Shown in pieces: positions 27,264-36,099 of a stretch of 64,000 nt of DNA. The notes under the pieces were generated by a model. It saw only the letters and a list, made by a program, of their open reading frames with translations, was not told the origin of the DNA and ran no database searches. The stretch's first letter is position 1. The number at the start of each line of letters is the position of its first letter. The DNA is from Alphaproteobacteria bacterium LSUCC0684. GTDB lineage: Bacteria; Pseudomonadota; Alphaproteobacteria; Puniceispirillales; UBA1172. The stretch covers positions 1,636,638 through 1,700,637 of the forward strand of contig CP166130.1 in the NCBI GenBank assembly GCA_041228335.1, given 5' to 3'. The position numbers were made by a program, and so were the translations under genes.

Positions 27264-29734
27264 AGCGCAAGGCTAGCCTGTATGGGGATTGATGTATCCA
27301 TGCCTTCAAGTGCTTCGGCCACCAGTTCGGCTTCAAGTTCGGCCAGACTTTCTTCAACCGCCGAGGCGGTGACGCTCTCCCTGCCGACCTCCAGCATCAG
27401 CGGCATGGCCAGCGGCGAGACACGTTCAAGCTGGCGAAAGGCGAGACGGCCTTCAAACCTGGCAAGAAGATCTGCCAGCCGCCGAATATCGGTGAGCCCT
27501 CGTGCCGCCTCCTCCCGCGTTGCCCGGATAAGAAGATGATCCGGCTGGTGCCGGAGCAGGACGTCATAGATCAGATCCGAATTCATCGTCATCTGGCGAC
27601 CTGTTTTCTCGGCGCCGGGGTGACGTTTTTCAAGCAACCCGGCGATGGTGGCAACCGACCGGAAACACCGTTTCATCATGGTGCTTTCCTGCATCCATTC
27701 CTCAAGGTCATCGCCGAGCAGATCCGGGGACAGCAAGTCTTCCACCTGCCCGGAAGAAGGAGCCTCAAGAGACCAGACGGCAAGGGCATAATCACTGGCC
27801 ACAAATCCTATCGGTTTGAGCCCGGCCCGCTCCATCCGCCTCGTCAGCAGCATGCCGAGCGTCTGGTGCGCATTGCGGCCTTCAAACCCGTAGATCACGA
27901 GAAACTCCTTGCCGCCTCTGGGGAAGTTTTCCACGAGAAGATGATCCAGCCCCGGAAGATCAGATTTCCAGTCCTGGATCGAAAGCCATTGCCGCACTGT
28001 TTCAGGATACGCATCCCAACCTGATCTGTCGGCGATCATGGCCCGGATGCGCTCCGCCAGATTGGTGGTGAGCGGCAACCTGCCGCCGGCATAGGCAGGC
28101 ACTTTCGGCTCGGTTGCCGTCGCACGAACGGCCTCGGCGGTCATGGTGCCTTTCATGCCGGTATATTCCAGCACCTGCCCGGCAAAGATGAACGTATCCC
28201 CCGGCACCAGCGACTGAATGAAATATTCCTCGATTTTGCCAAGCTTGCCGCCCCCGCGAAGCTGGAGGGTCAGCGTCTGGCTTTCGACGATTGTTCCGAC
28301 GTTAAGCCGCCATTGCAGGGCAACGCTGCGATGGGCAATCCGGTATAGCCCATCACGGCCCGGCACAAGTTTGTGAAACTTCTCATACGCTTTCAGCGCG
28401 TAGCCGCCGGTGCTGACAAAATCGAGCACATCATCAAATTCCTGACGGGTCAGTTGCCGGTAAGGCCAGGCTTCACGCACCTCATCGAAAAGCTCTTCAG
28501 CCCGGAACGGGTCCGACATGGCCATACCCACCACATGCTGGGCCAGCACATCAAGCCCGCCGGGGGTATCGGCGGGATCATCAAGCTCACCTGACCGGAT
28601 ATCGGCTATGGCGGCAAGACATTCAAAGACCTCAAACCTGTTGGCGGGAACAAGAACCGCGCGGCTGATCTGATCATATCGGTGACCTGACCGGCCGATG
28701 CGCTGCAACAGCCGAGCGGTCCCTTTCGGGGCACCAACCTGGATAACAAGATCGATATCCGCCCAGTCAATGCCGAGATCAAGCGACGATGTTGCCACCA
28801 CCGCCCGCAACTGACCTTTCGCCATGTGAGATTCCACCTTGCGGCGCTGCTCGGCCGCAAGTGACCCGTGATGAAGCCCGATCGGCAGGGTCTCCTCATT
28901 GATCCGCCACAGCGACTGAAAAAGAATTTCGGCCTGAGCTCTTGTGTTGACGAAGACAAGGGTGATCCGGTTCTCGGTGATCAGCCGGAATATATCCTCC
29001 ACCGCATAGGAAGCGGAATGACCTGCCCATGGCAGGTGACCATCCTTTTCCAGCACCCAGATTTCCGGCTCATGGCTTCTGGCCGCCCGGATGATCTCCA
29101 CCTTTTCCGGCACCGGATCAAGCCAGCCGCGCAGCATCGCAGGATTGGCCACCGTCGCAGACAAACCGATCGTTCTGGCCGCTGGTGCAAGACGGCGCAA
29201 TCGCGCCAGTGAGAGCGACAGAAGATCCCCCCGCTTGTTTCCGGCAAGAGCATGAAGTTCATCAAGAATGATGCAGTCCAGCCCGGCGAAAACTTCCGCG
29301 GCATCAGGCCATGTCAGCATAAGTTCAAGCGATTCAGGGGTAGTCATCAGGATTTCAGGCGGGTTCTGGCGCTGGCGCTTGCGTTTTTCGGGCGGGGTGT
29401 CACCTGTCCTTGTCTCGGCCCGCAGATCAAGCTGCATTTCACGGATCGGCGCTTCAAGATTTCGAGCGATGTCTACGGCCAGCGCCTTGAGGGGAGATAT
29501 ATAGAGGGTGCGGAGGCCCTTACCCCCCGGGGAACGGATATGCCGGATCAGGCTGGGCAGAAACCCGGCCAGTGTCTTGCCCGTGCCGGTGGGGGCAATG
29601 AGCAGCGCGGACTGGCCTTGTTCAATGGCCCTTATCACCTCTCGCTGGTGCTCATGCACCTGCCATCCCTTGCGGGCAAACCAGTCCAGCACGCAATCCG
29701 GCATATCCTGTGAGATTGAAAAGAGGTTTTCCAT
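27260..29734 (-). CDS. Ligase-associated DNA damage response DEXH-box helicase (Lhr-Core type)
   Basis: 824-residue superfamily 2 helicase. Walker A IAPTGTGKTLAGF lies near residues 47-59 and the DEXH box is in CIILDELHALAG. IGRSGHRYDQISRAVLVP is helicase motif VI, and the winged-helix and Lhr-core domains follow. Moves 3' to 5' on single strands in the characterised relatives. First gene of the pair with pdeM; 104 bases separate it from the divergent glutathione transferase gene. Length fits Lhr-Core rather than the 1,500-residue full Lhr. Confidence 0.94.
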   Translation of the reverse strand: MENLFSISQDMPDCVLDWFARKGWQVHEHQREVIRAIEQGQSALLIAPTGTGKTLAGFLPSLIRHIRSPGGKGLRTLYISPLKALAVDIARNLEAPIREMQLDLRAETRTGDTPPEKRKRQRQNPPEILMTTPESLELMLTWPDAAEVFAGLDCIILDELHALAGNKRGDLLSLSLARLRRLAPAARTIGLSATVANPAMLRGWLDPVPEKVEIIRAARSHEPEIWVLEKDGHLPWAGHSASYAVEDIFRLITENRITLVFVNTRAQAEILFQSLWRINEETLPIGLHHGSLAAEQRRKVESHMAKGQLRAVVATSSLDLGIDWADIDLVIQVGAPKGTARLLQRIGRSGHRYDQISRAVLVPANRFEVFECLAAIADIRSGELDDPADTPGGLDVLAQHVVGMAMSDPFRAEELFDEVREAWPYRQLTRQEFDDVLDFVSTGGYALKAYEKFHKLVPGRDGLYRIAHRSVALQWRLNVGTIVESQTLTLQLRGGGKLGKIEEYFIQSLVPGDTFIFAGQVLEYTGMKGTMTAEAVRATATEPKVPAYAGGRLPLTTNLAERIRAMIADRSGWDAYPETVRQWLSIQDWKSDLPGLDHLLVENFPRGGKEFLVIYGFEGRNAHQTLGMLLTRRMERAGLKPIGFVASDYALAVWSLEAPSSGQVEDLLSPDLLGDDLEEWMQESTMMKRCFRSVATIAGLLEKRHPGAEKTGRQMTMNSDLIYDVLLRHQPDHLLIRATREEAARGLTDIRRLADLLARFEGRLAFRQLERVSPLAMPLMLEVGRESVTASAVEESLAELEAELVAEALEGMDTSIPIQASLAL

Positions 29735-29838
29735 GATCAGGTTATCGACTTTTTCCGATTCATCCTTAAATTAAGAAGATAACCGACGTAATCAACTCTC
29801 CTTTTTTAACTGAACCAACAACCGCAAGGCTGAAGCCC

Positions 29839-30522
29839 ATGATTGACCTTTATTACTGGCCAACTCCGAATGGTCACAAAATCACCATCGCCCTTGAAGA
29901 AATGGGGCTCGACTACACGATCAAGCCGGTCAATATCGGGAAGGGAGAGCAGTTCGACCCCGCTTTTCTGGCATTCAGCCCGAACAATCGTATGCCGGCA
30001 ATCATCGATCATGACACGGGTGGAGATCCGCAATCCGTGTTCGAATCCGGTGCGATTCTCCTCTATCTTGCCGACAAGACAGGTAAACTCATCCCTCATG
30101 ACACAAGAGGACGCACCGCTGTCTATGAATGGTTGATGTGGCAGATGGGCGGGTTTGGCCCCATGCTCGGCCAGGCGCATCATTTCAATTTCTATGCCCC
30201 GGAACGCATCCCCTATGCCATGGACCGGTACAGCAAGGAGGCCAACCGTCTTTACGGGGTGATGGAACGGCAACTTGCCAAGACGTCATGGCTTGCCGGT
30301 GATGCGTATTCGATTGCCGATATCGCCGCCTATCCCTGGACACGAACATATGAGCGCCAAGGCGTTACCATCGAGGACTACCCCAATGTTATGCGCTGGC
30401 GGCAGGCCATGTGGGACAGACCCCAGGTTCAGGCTGGCATGAAGGCCGGGGCCGAGCTACGCGAAGATCTGAGCAACCTCAGCGCCGATGACTGGAACAA
30501 GCTGTTCGGCAAATCCTCCTAG
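29839..30522 (+). CDS. Glutathione S-transferase, Nu class (YfcG/YghU-like)
   Basis: 227 residues: thioredoxin-fold N-domain with MIDLYYWPTPNGHKITIALEE and the glutathione-gripping NRMPAIID and FESGAILLYLADK, then the all-helical C-domain with the conserved SIADIAAYPW. Nu-class enzymes act as disulfide reductases or organic peroxidases rather than classic conjugating enzymes. It is inserted between the two halves of the DNA repair set and is followed by the exonuclease gene one base after its stop. A protective role against oxidants would suit the neighbourhood but is inference. Confidence 0.92.
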   Translation: MIDLYYWPTPNGHKITIALEEMGLDYTIKPVNIGKGEQFDPAFLAFSPNNRMPAIIDHDTGGDPQSVFESGAILLYLADKTGKLIPHDTRGRTAVYEWLMWQMGGFGPMLGQAHHFNFYAPERIPYAMDRYSKEANRLYGVMERQLAKTSWLAGDAYSIADIAAYPWTRTYERQGVTIEDYPNVMRWRQAMWDRPQVQAGMKAGAELREDLSNLSADDWNKLFGKSS

Positions 30523-30523
30523 C

Positions 30524-31570
30524 ATGATACAACGAAGCGCCGCAGGGATCGAACGATGGATCCGGCCCCTGGGTGCCGGGCTCAGCGTTGATACAGGTCA
30601 TCCCGAAAGCCGGTTTGTTCTGGACGCGCTTCGTGCAAGTGACAAGGTTGTGGTCACCCATGGCCACGCCGATCACGCAAGAGCGGGGCACCATCATGTT
30701 ATCGCAACCCCGGAAACGCTTGCCATCATGGAAGCAAGATACGGCAGCGGATTTGCGCAAAAACGTACCGCACTTGCCTATCATGAGCCGATGGAGATGG
30801 GGGATTGCACGATCCGGCTTGTGCCCGCGGGGCATGTGCTAGGCAGCGCCCAGGTGGTGATCGATCATGCCGGAAGACGTGTTGTGGTCTCTGGTGATTA
30901 CAAGCGCAAGGCAGACCCGACCTGCGCCCCGTTCGAGCCGGTGCCTTGCGATGTCTTTGTCACCGAAGCAACCTTTGCCCTGCCGGTGTTCAGCCATCCC
31001 GATCCGATGGGTGAAATTGAAAAACTGCTCCATTCCCTTGATGTTTTCCCCGGCAGATGTCATGTCGTCGGGGCCTATTCCCTTGGCAAGGCGCAGCGTC
31101 TTATCGCGCTGTTGCGGCAGGCCGGATACAACAAGACCATCTATCTTCATGGAGCCCAGCAGAAACTTGCAGCCCTTTATGAGGATCTGGGTGTTCCCTT
31201 GGGCGAACTTGCCCCGGCAACAGCCGGAGAAAAGGGCAGGCCGCGGGATGATCTGGCAGGCGAGATCGTGATTGCGCCGCCCTCGGCCCTTGCGGACAGA
31301 TGGTCACGCCGTCTGCCGGACCCGCTCATCATCATGGCATCAGGCTGGATGCAGATACGCCAGCGCGCCAAGCAATCCGGGGTTGAGATGCCTCTTATTC
31401 TTTCGGATCACGCGGATTGGGCTGACCTTCTGAGAACAATCGAAGAGGTTGCACCTCTGGAAGTCTGGGTTACCCATGGGCGGGAGTCCGCGCTCATACG
31501 TGCGCTTGGACTCAAAGGGGTTCGCGCCCGTGCGCTGTCGCTGGTCGGGTATGAGGATGACGCGGAATGA
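30524..31570 (+). CDS. Ligase-associated DNA damage response exonuclease (MBL fold)
   Basis: Metallo-beta-lactamase/beta-CASP nuclease, 348 residues from the ATG at 30524; an in-frame ATG at 30488 inside the GST gene would add 12 residues. The metal motif HGHADH is at 46-51, the second ligand block is in PAGHVLGSAQV, and SGDYKRKADPTC carries the bridging Asp. Related to Artemis and Pso2-like nucleases. The 3' end overlaps the ligase gene by four bases, coupling exonuclease and ligase. Confidence 0.9.
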   Translation: MIQRSAAGIERWIRPLGAGLSVDTGHPESRFVLDALRASDKVVVTHGHADHARAGHHHVIATPETLAIMEARYGSGFAQKRTALAYHEPMEMGDCTIRLVPAGHVLGSAQVVIDHAGRRVVVSGDYKRKADPTCAPFEPVPCDVFVTEATFALPVFSHPDPMGEIEKLLHSLDVFPGRCHVVGAYSLGKAQRLIALLRQAGYNKTIYLHGAQQKLAALYEDLGVPLGELAPATAGEKGRPRDDLAGEIVIAPPSALADRWSRRLPDPLIIMASGWMQIRQRAKQSGVEMPLILSDHADWADLLRTIEEVAPLEVWVTHGRESALIRALGLKGVRARALSLVGYEDDAE

Positions 31571-33150
31571 GACGGTTTGCCGGCCTGCTCGAACAGTTGC
31601 TATTTGCGCCCCAACGCAACGCGAAACTGGCCTGGATAGAAGACTGGCTTCGGAATTCTGCGCCGGAAGATCGCGGCTGGGGCGTGGCGGCGCTGGTCGG
31701 GGATCTGGAACTTGGACGGATCAAGGGCGGTCTTGTCCGCAGCCTCGCCCAGCAGGCGATTGATGCTGATCTCTTTGCCGAAAGCTATGACTTTGTGGGT
31801 GATCTTGCCGAGACAACGGCGCTGATCTGGCCGGAGATTAGTGGCACGAACCATAAGGAACCTGCGCTTCATGAAGTGGTGCTGACCTTGCGCCAGTCCA
31901 CGCCGAATGAGGCCGAAGATCATCTCCGCCAGTGGCTCAACAGCCTCGACGGGACAGGCCGGTGGGGGCTCCTTAAACTCATTACCGGCGGGTTGAGGGT
32001 TGGCGTTTCTGCCCGGATGCTCCGCCTCGCCCTGGCCCGGACCTACGCCAAACCCGTCGAGGAAATCGAAGAGATCTGGCCGCTTATCCACCCCCCCTAT
32101 CCGGAACTTTTCCATTGGCTCGAAGGCCGGGCCAGACGACCTTCGGCTGAGGGGCGTGCTGTCTTCCGTCCCCTGATGCTTGCCCACCCGATTAATGATG
32201 ATGAAACCGATACCCTCAAGCCTTCAGATTTTCTGGTTGAATGGAAATGGGATGGCGCCCGGATACAGTTTGCTTCTGCGGCAGATGGCGTGCGCCTGTT
32301 TTCAAGATCAGGCGACAATATCTCCCCCGCCTTTCCCGAACTTGTCGAAGGAATCAGCTGGCACGGCACGCTTGACGGGGAGATCCTGGCCGGACACACC
32401 GGCCATGTCGAACCATTTCAACATCTCCAGCAGCGGCTTAACCGGAAGCAAGCAACGCCGAAGATAATCCGCGATAAACCGGTATTCATCCGGTTTTATG
32501 ACATGCTGTTCGATGGTGAGGAAGACTTGCGGCACCTGCCCATCGAAACCCGCCGCGCCCGCCTCAAGACCGTGATACCTGCCCTTGGGCATGCTCTCTT
32601 TGATATCTCCGAAGAGTTGGAATTCACCAGCCCGGAGGATCTCAAGGCCTGGCGAGAGCAGTGCCGGCAGGGCGGCCTGATTGAAGGGCTCATGCTGAAA
32701 CGACGGCAAAGCACATATCAACAGGGCCGCGTGAAGGGGCTCTGGTATAAATGGAAACGCGACCCGCTCACCGCCGATGTTGTGGTGATGTACGCCCAGC
32801 GCGGGCATGGAAAGAGATCGTCTTTCTATTCCGATTTCACTTTTGGTGCCTGGACAGAAGATGAGGATGGCCGGAGGCTGGTGCCAGTGGGCAAAGCCTA
32901 TTCCGGCTTCACCGATGATGAGCTAAAGCGGCTCGATAAATTCGTGCGGGAGAATACCATCAACCGGTTCGGCCCGGTAAGGGAAGTTGCGCCAACACTG
33001 GTGGTGGAAGTTGCCTTTGACAGTATCGGCCTCTCAAGCCGGCATAAATCCGGGGTAGCGATGAGATTTCCGCGTTTTGCCTCTATCCGCTGGGACAAGC
33101 CTGCCGCCGAGGCGGAAACCCTCGATGAACTCAAGACCTTTCTTGAATAG
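31567..33150 (+). CDS. ATP-dependent DNA ligase of the ligase-associated DNA damage response set
   Basis: 527 residues. An N-terminal DNA-binding domain (to about 200) is followed by the adenylation domain with the nucleophile Lys227 in EWKWDGAR and the motifs FSRSGDNIS, DGEIL and MLKRRQS. The OB-fold C-domain carries YKWKRDPLTAD. This is in addition to whatever NAD-dependent replicative ligase the organism has. Unlike LigD there is no fused polymerase or nuclease and no Ku gene nearby, so it is not classical NHEJ. Confidence 0.95.
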   Translation: MRRFAGLLEQLLFAPQRNAKLAWIEDWLRNSAPEDRGWGVAALVGDLELGRIKGGLVRSLAQQAIDADLFAESYDFVGDLAETTALIWPEISGTNHKEPALHEVVLTLRQSTPNEAEDHLRQWLNSLDGTGRWGLLKLITGGLRVGVSARMLRLALARTYAKPVEEIEEIWPLIHPPYPELFHWLEGRARRPSAEGRAVFRPLMLAHPINDDETDTLKPSDFLVEWKWDGARIQFASAADGVRLFSRSGDNISPAFPELVEGISWHGTLDGEILAGHTGHVEPFQHLQQRLNRKQATPKIIRDKPVFIRFYDMLFDGEEDLRHLPIETRRARLKTVIPALGHALFDISEELEFTSPEDLKAWREQCRQGGLIEGLMLKRRQSTYQQGRVKGLWYKWKRDPLTADVVVMYAQRGHGKRSSFYSDFTFGAWTEDEDGRRLVPVGKAYSGFTDDELKRLDKFVRENTINRFGPVREVAPTLVVEVAFDSIGLSSRHKSGVAMRFPRFASIRWDKPAAEAETLDELKTFLE

Positions 33151-33219
33151 AATCTTCCCCCGCCCGGGCCCTGCCCTAGATCTATATCATGAAGACACAT
33201 GGCCCCGGGGGGCGAGAGC

Positions 33220-33942
33220 ATGCTGAGAAGGTTTGATGCGCCGATAAATGCCGTCGTCGTTGGCGCCAATGGCGGAATTGGACAGGCAGTTTGTGATCTG
33301 TTCAAAAATGATCCCGGCATCAAGCAGCTTTTTCAGCTGGCCCGCACCCCCCGTGAAGGCCAGATATATTGCGATCTCGATCATGAGGATACCATCGCCG
33401 AGGCCGCCCGGATTATTGCCGAGCATGGCGACGTTGGGCTCATCATCAATGCCACCGGCATGCTGCATGATCCGGCGCGGCAGATCATGCCCGAAAAGAG
33501 TTTCCGTCACCTCAATCCCGAGACCATGAACGCGTATTTTCAGGCCAACTGCATCGGCCCTGCCCTTGCGGCCAAATATTTCCTGCCCCTGATGCCACGG
33601 CGCGGGCGGGCGGTTTTTGCCGCAGTTTCCGCCCGGGTTGGAAGCATTGCCGACAACCGCGCCGGAGGTTGGCACAGTTACCGGGCGGCAAAGGCAGGAT
33701 TGAATATGATGATCCGAAACTTTGCCCATGAAATGGTCTTTAAAAATCCTGACAGTATCGTGATCGGCCTTCACCCCGGGACAGTCGAGACTTCGCTCTC
33801 CGCGCCATTCCGGGATATGGTCAAGCATGATATTTTCCCCCCGGATCAGGCCGCCCGCCAGTTGCTCGCCGTGATCGGCAACGTAACCCCGGCTGAAAGC
33901 GGCCACCAGCTAGACTGGAAGGGAGAAATCATCCCCGGCTGA
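33220..33942 (+). CDS. SDR family oxidoreductase (C-factor-like)
   Basis: 240 residues from the ATG at 33220, preceded by GGGGCGAG; an upstream ATG at 33199 is possible. The cofactor loop is VVVGANGGIGQAV, an unusual GANGGIG spelling seen in CsgA/C-factor-like SDRs. NATGML replaces NAG, and YRAAK holds the catalytic Tyr and Lys. VIGLHPGTVET is typical of this subgroup. It follows the ligase by 70 bases. Substrate unknown; no link to the repair genes is evident. Confidence 0.85.
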   Translation: MLRRFDAPINAVVVGANGGIGQAVCDLFKNDPGIKQLFQLARTPREGQIYCDLDHEDTIAEAARIIAEHGDVGLIINATGMLHDPARQIMPEKSFRHLNPETMNAYFQANCIGPALAAKYFLPLMPRRGRAVFAAVSARVGSIADNRAGGWHSYRAAKAGLNMMIRNFAHEMVFKNPDSIVIGLHPGTVETSLSAPFRDMVKHDIFPPDQAARQLLAVIGNVTPAESGHQLDWKGEIIPG

Positions 33943-34051
33943 AAAAGTCCTTACTTAAAACCGGCGATCTTGCCAGAAGCGTAACCGATAAGGATTTGAA
34001 CAACCGCGCGATCTCAATTAGGCTTTTTTGAAATAATACCTGGAGGGTGAA

Positions 34052-34540
34052 ATGAAATTGCTTCGAGTTGGGGCCAGGGGTGAAGAAAAACCGGCCATGC
34101 TGGACAAGACCGGCGGCCTGCGTGATTTGAGCGGTGTGGTGAATGACCTCGCCTTTGGCACGGTTTCCTGTGAGAGACTTGACAAGATCAAGGCCATTGA
34201 CCCTTCCAGCCTGCCTGAACTTGACCCGGGATTGAGGGTCGGTCCGGCGGTTGCCGATACGCCGAATTTTCACTGCATCGGGCTCAATTACGCGCGCCAC
34301 GCCGATGAAACAGGGATGGCAAGGCCGACGGAACCGGTGCTGTTTTCCAAAGCAACCTCGGCCCTTGCCGGACCCAATGATGATATCGTGATCCCGAAAG
34401 ACTCGGTAAAAACGGACTGGGAAGTCGAACTTGGCGTGGTTATCGGCCGTGAAGCCAGTCATGTTTCCGAAGACAGGGCACTTGATTACATTGCTGGCTA
34501 TACGGTCATCAACGATGTATCGGAGCGCCAGATGGCGTGA
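34052..34540 (+). pseudogene. Fumarylacetoacetate hydrolase family gene, 3' half missing
   Basis: The frame has a good ribosome site (GGAGG) and encodes a normal N-terminus and the start of the FAH catalytic domain: FHCIGLNYARHADETG, PVLFSKATSALAGPNDDI, and TDWEVELGVVIG carrying metal-binding Glu residues. It ends abruptly after GYTVINDVSERQMA, where intact members (about 280 residues) continue for some 120 more. The sequence immediately beyond is the tail-to-tail remnant of an acetyltransferase gene. The product would lack part of the metal site and is unlikely to be active. Confidence 0.85.
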
Positions 34541-34689
34541 TCCGTGCTTTTATCAAACGCCTTCTTGAGCATCGGCGCATGTTCAGGGGTCAGGGGTTCA
34601 AGCCGGACATGACGGCCCTCAAGTGTCAGTGCGCGCGGGTAGGGCGCGGGCGTGTAAGATACAAACTCTCCAAGTTGTTTATCCGTCAT
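34498..34689 (-). pseudogene. GNAT-type acetyltransferase gene, only the N-terminus left
   Basis: Begins MTDKQLGEFVSYTPAPYP and GRHVRLEPLTPEHAPML, the usual opening of RimJ/RimL-like N-acetyltransferases. Homology stops at about residue 55 (DHAIWR); the last residues are read from the antisense of the FAH remnant. Intact relatives are about 200 residues. It lies 38 bases after the cytidine deaminase gene on the same strand, so it was probably the last gene of the nucleoside operon region before the deletion. Confidence 0.75.
34525..34541. other. Deletion junction joining two truncated convergent genes
   Basis: The point where FAH homology from the left and acetyltransferase homology from the right meet. 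The bases CGCCA (34526-34530) and TGGCG (34533-34537) form a small inverted repeat around the joint, and they may have helped the rearrangement. Chimeric assembly would give the same picture and cannot be excluded from one sequence. Confidence 0.6.
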
Positions 34690-34727
34690 GGCCGTGTCCT
34701 TATCCTGTCGCCATTACTCATGGCTGC

Positions 34728-35123
34728 TCACTCCAGATTATCAGGGCCGAAACTTGCTGGCAAAAGATCTTCAAGCGAGAAGATCTGCCGTATCCCGTTT
34801 TCATCACCGATGATTATCCGGGTGGCGGGAGAGGCAAATTCACGAATGCGCTGGCGGCACCCACCGCAAGGTGTGCATAAAAGCTCACCCCTGCCAGCAA
34901 CGGCAATTGCTTCAATTCGCCGGCCACCTTTCATCACCATCGCGGCAATCGCCCCCGCTTCAGCGCAGGAGCCTTGAGGATAGGCCGCGTTTTCGACATT
35001 GACGCCTCTATGGGTTGCGCCATGCTCGTCCAGAATGGCCGCACCAACCTGAAAATTACTATAGGGCGCATAAGCCTGAGGCATGGCCAGAGCCGCTATC
35101 CGCATGAGGTCTTTATCATCCAT
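34728..35123 (-). CDS. cdd: Cytidine deaminase
   Basis: Deaminates cytidine and deoxycytidine to uridines in pyrimidine salvage. 131 residues, the homotetrameric class. Zinc ligands are Cys53, Cys86 and Cys89 in CAEAG and PCGGCR, and the proton-shuttling Glu55 is present. It lies 1 base after the second permease gene of the nucleoside ABC importer, so import and deamination are linked genetically. Confidence 0.96.
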   Translation of the reverse strand: MDDKDLMRIAALAMPQAYAPYSNFQVGAAILDEHGATHRGVNVENAAYPQGSCAEAGAIAAMVMKGGRRIEAIAVAGRGELLCTPCGGCRQRIREFASPATRIIIGDENGIRQIFSLEDLLPASFGPDNLE

Positions 35124-35124
35124 A

Positions 35125-36099
35125 TCAGCGCTCCTTCACATAAGGGACACCAATGGCGCGGGGCGGAGTTGCCTTGCCGATAAATCCGGCCAGCAGGACC
35201 ACCGTGAGCACATACGGCAACACCAGTATAAGATCCGTCGGCACCAGCCCTATTCCGGGCAGTTCCACCCCTTGAAGACGGGCGGCCAGCGCATCAAGAA
35301 ACCCGAACATCAGGCAGGCCATGAGCGCAGGCAAGGGCCGCCAGTTACCAAAAATCATGGCAGCCAGAGCGATATATCCCTTTCCTGCCGTCATTTCCCG
35401 GACGAATCCAGCGCCATGTGCAATCGAAAGATAGGCCCCGGCCATACCGCAGAGAATACCGGCGATGATAACTGCCTGATACCTGAGCCAGACAACACTG
35501 ATCCCGGCCGTATCCACCGCTTCAGGTTTCTCGCCAACAGCACGCAGCCAGAGCCCGAAACGTGTCCGGGCAAGAACATATCCCGTCACCAGCACCGACA
35601 GCAGCGCAAGCCAGACCAGCAGATTGTGCCCGGAGATCACTTCGGCATAAATAACGCCAATTCCGGGGATGGAACGCAGCATATCCGCAAAAGGAAGAAT
35701 CAGCGGGGCAAACCGCTCGGATGCTTTGAGAAACGGTGTCTGTCCCCCTTGCGCGAAAAGGGCGATGCCGATGGTCACCGTCAGCCCAGAGGCCAGAATA
35801 TTGATGGCAAGCCCGGAGATCACCTGATTGCCCTTATGGGTGATACAGGCAAAACCATGAACGAGGCTGAAACTGACCGAGACGACAATAGCGCTTATGA
35901 GCCCAAGCCAGGGCGAGCCGGTCATCGCCGCGACGCTGGCCGCGGTAAACGCACTCATCAGCATCTTGCCCTCAAGGGAAATATCGATGATCCCGGACCT
36001 TTCCGAGAAAAGCCCTGCCATGGCACAGAAAATGAGCGGCGTTGCCACCCGCAATGTTGCATCCAGGGTCAGCACGAACTGAAGCCAGAGATCAGCCAT
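35125..36099 (-). CDS. Nucleoside-type ABC transporter permease, second subunit
   Basis: 324 residues from the ATG at 36099, which overlaps the end of the first permease gene by 8 bases. About eight to ten membrane helices; GLFSERSGIIDISLEGKMLMSAF is the conserved opening of the permease partner in BMP-family (YufQ/NupC-like) importers. Forms the membrane channel with the next protein. The 3' end is directly followed by cdd. Confidence 0.9.
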   Translation of the reverse strand: MADLWLQFVLTLDATLRVATPLIFCAMAGLFSERSGIIDISLEGKMLMSAFTAASVAAMTGSPWLGLISAIVVSVSFSLVHGFACITHKGNQVISGLAINILASGLTVTIGIALFAQGGQTPFLKASERFAPLILPFADMLRSIPGIGVIYAEVISGHNLLVWLALLSVLVTGYVLARTRFGLWLRAVGEKPEAVDTAGISVVWLRYQAVIIAGILCGMAGAYLSIAHGAGFVREMTAGKGYIALAAMIFGNWRPLPALMACLMFGFLDALAARLQGVELPGIGLVPTDLILVLPYVLTVVLLAGFIGKATPPRAIGVPYVKER

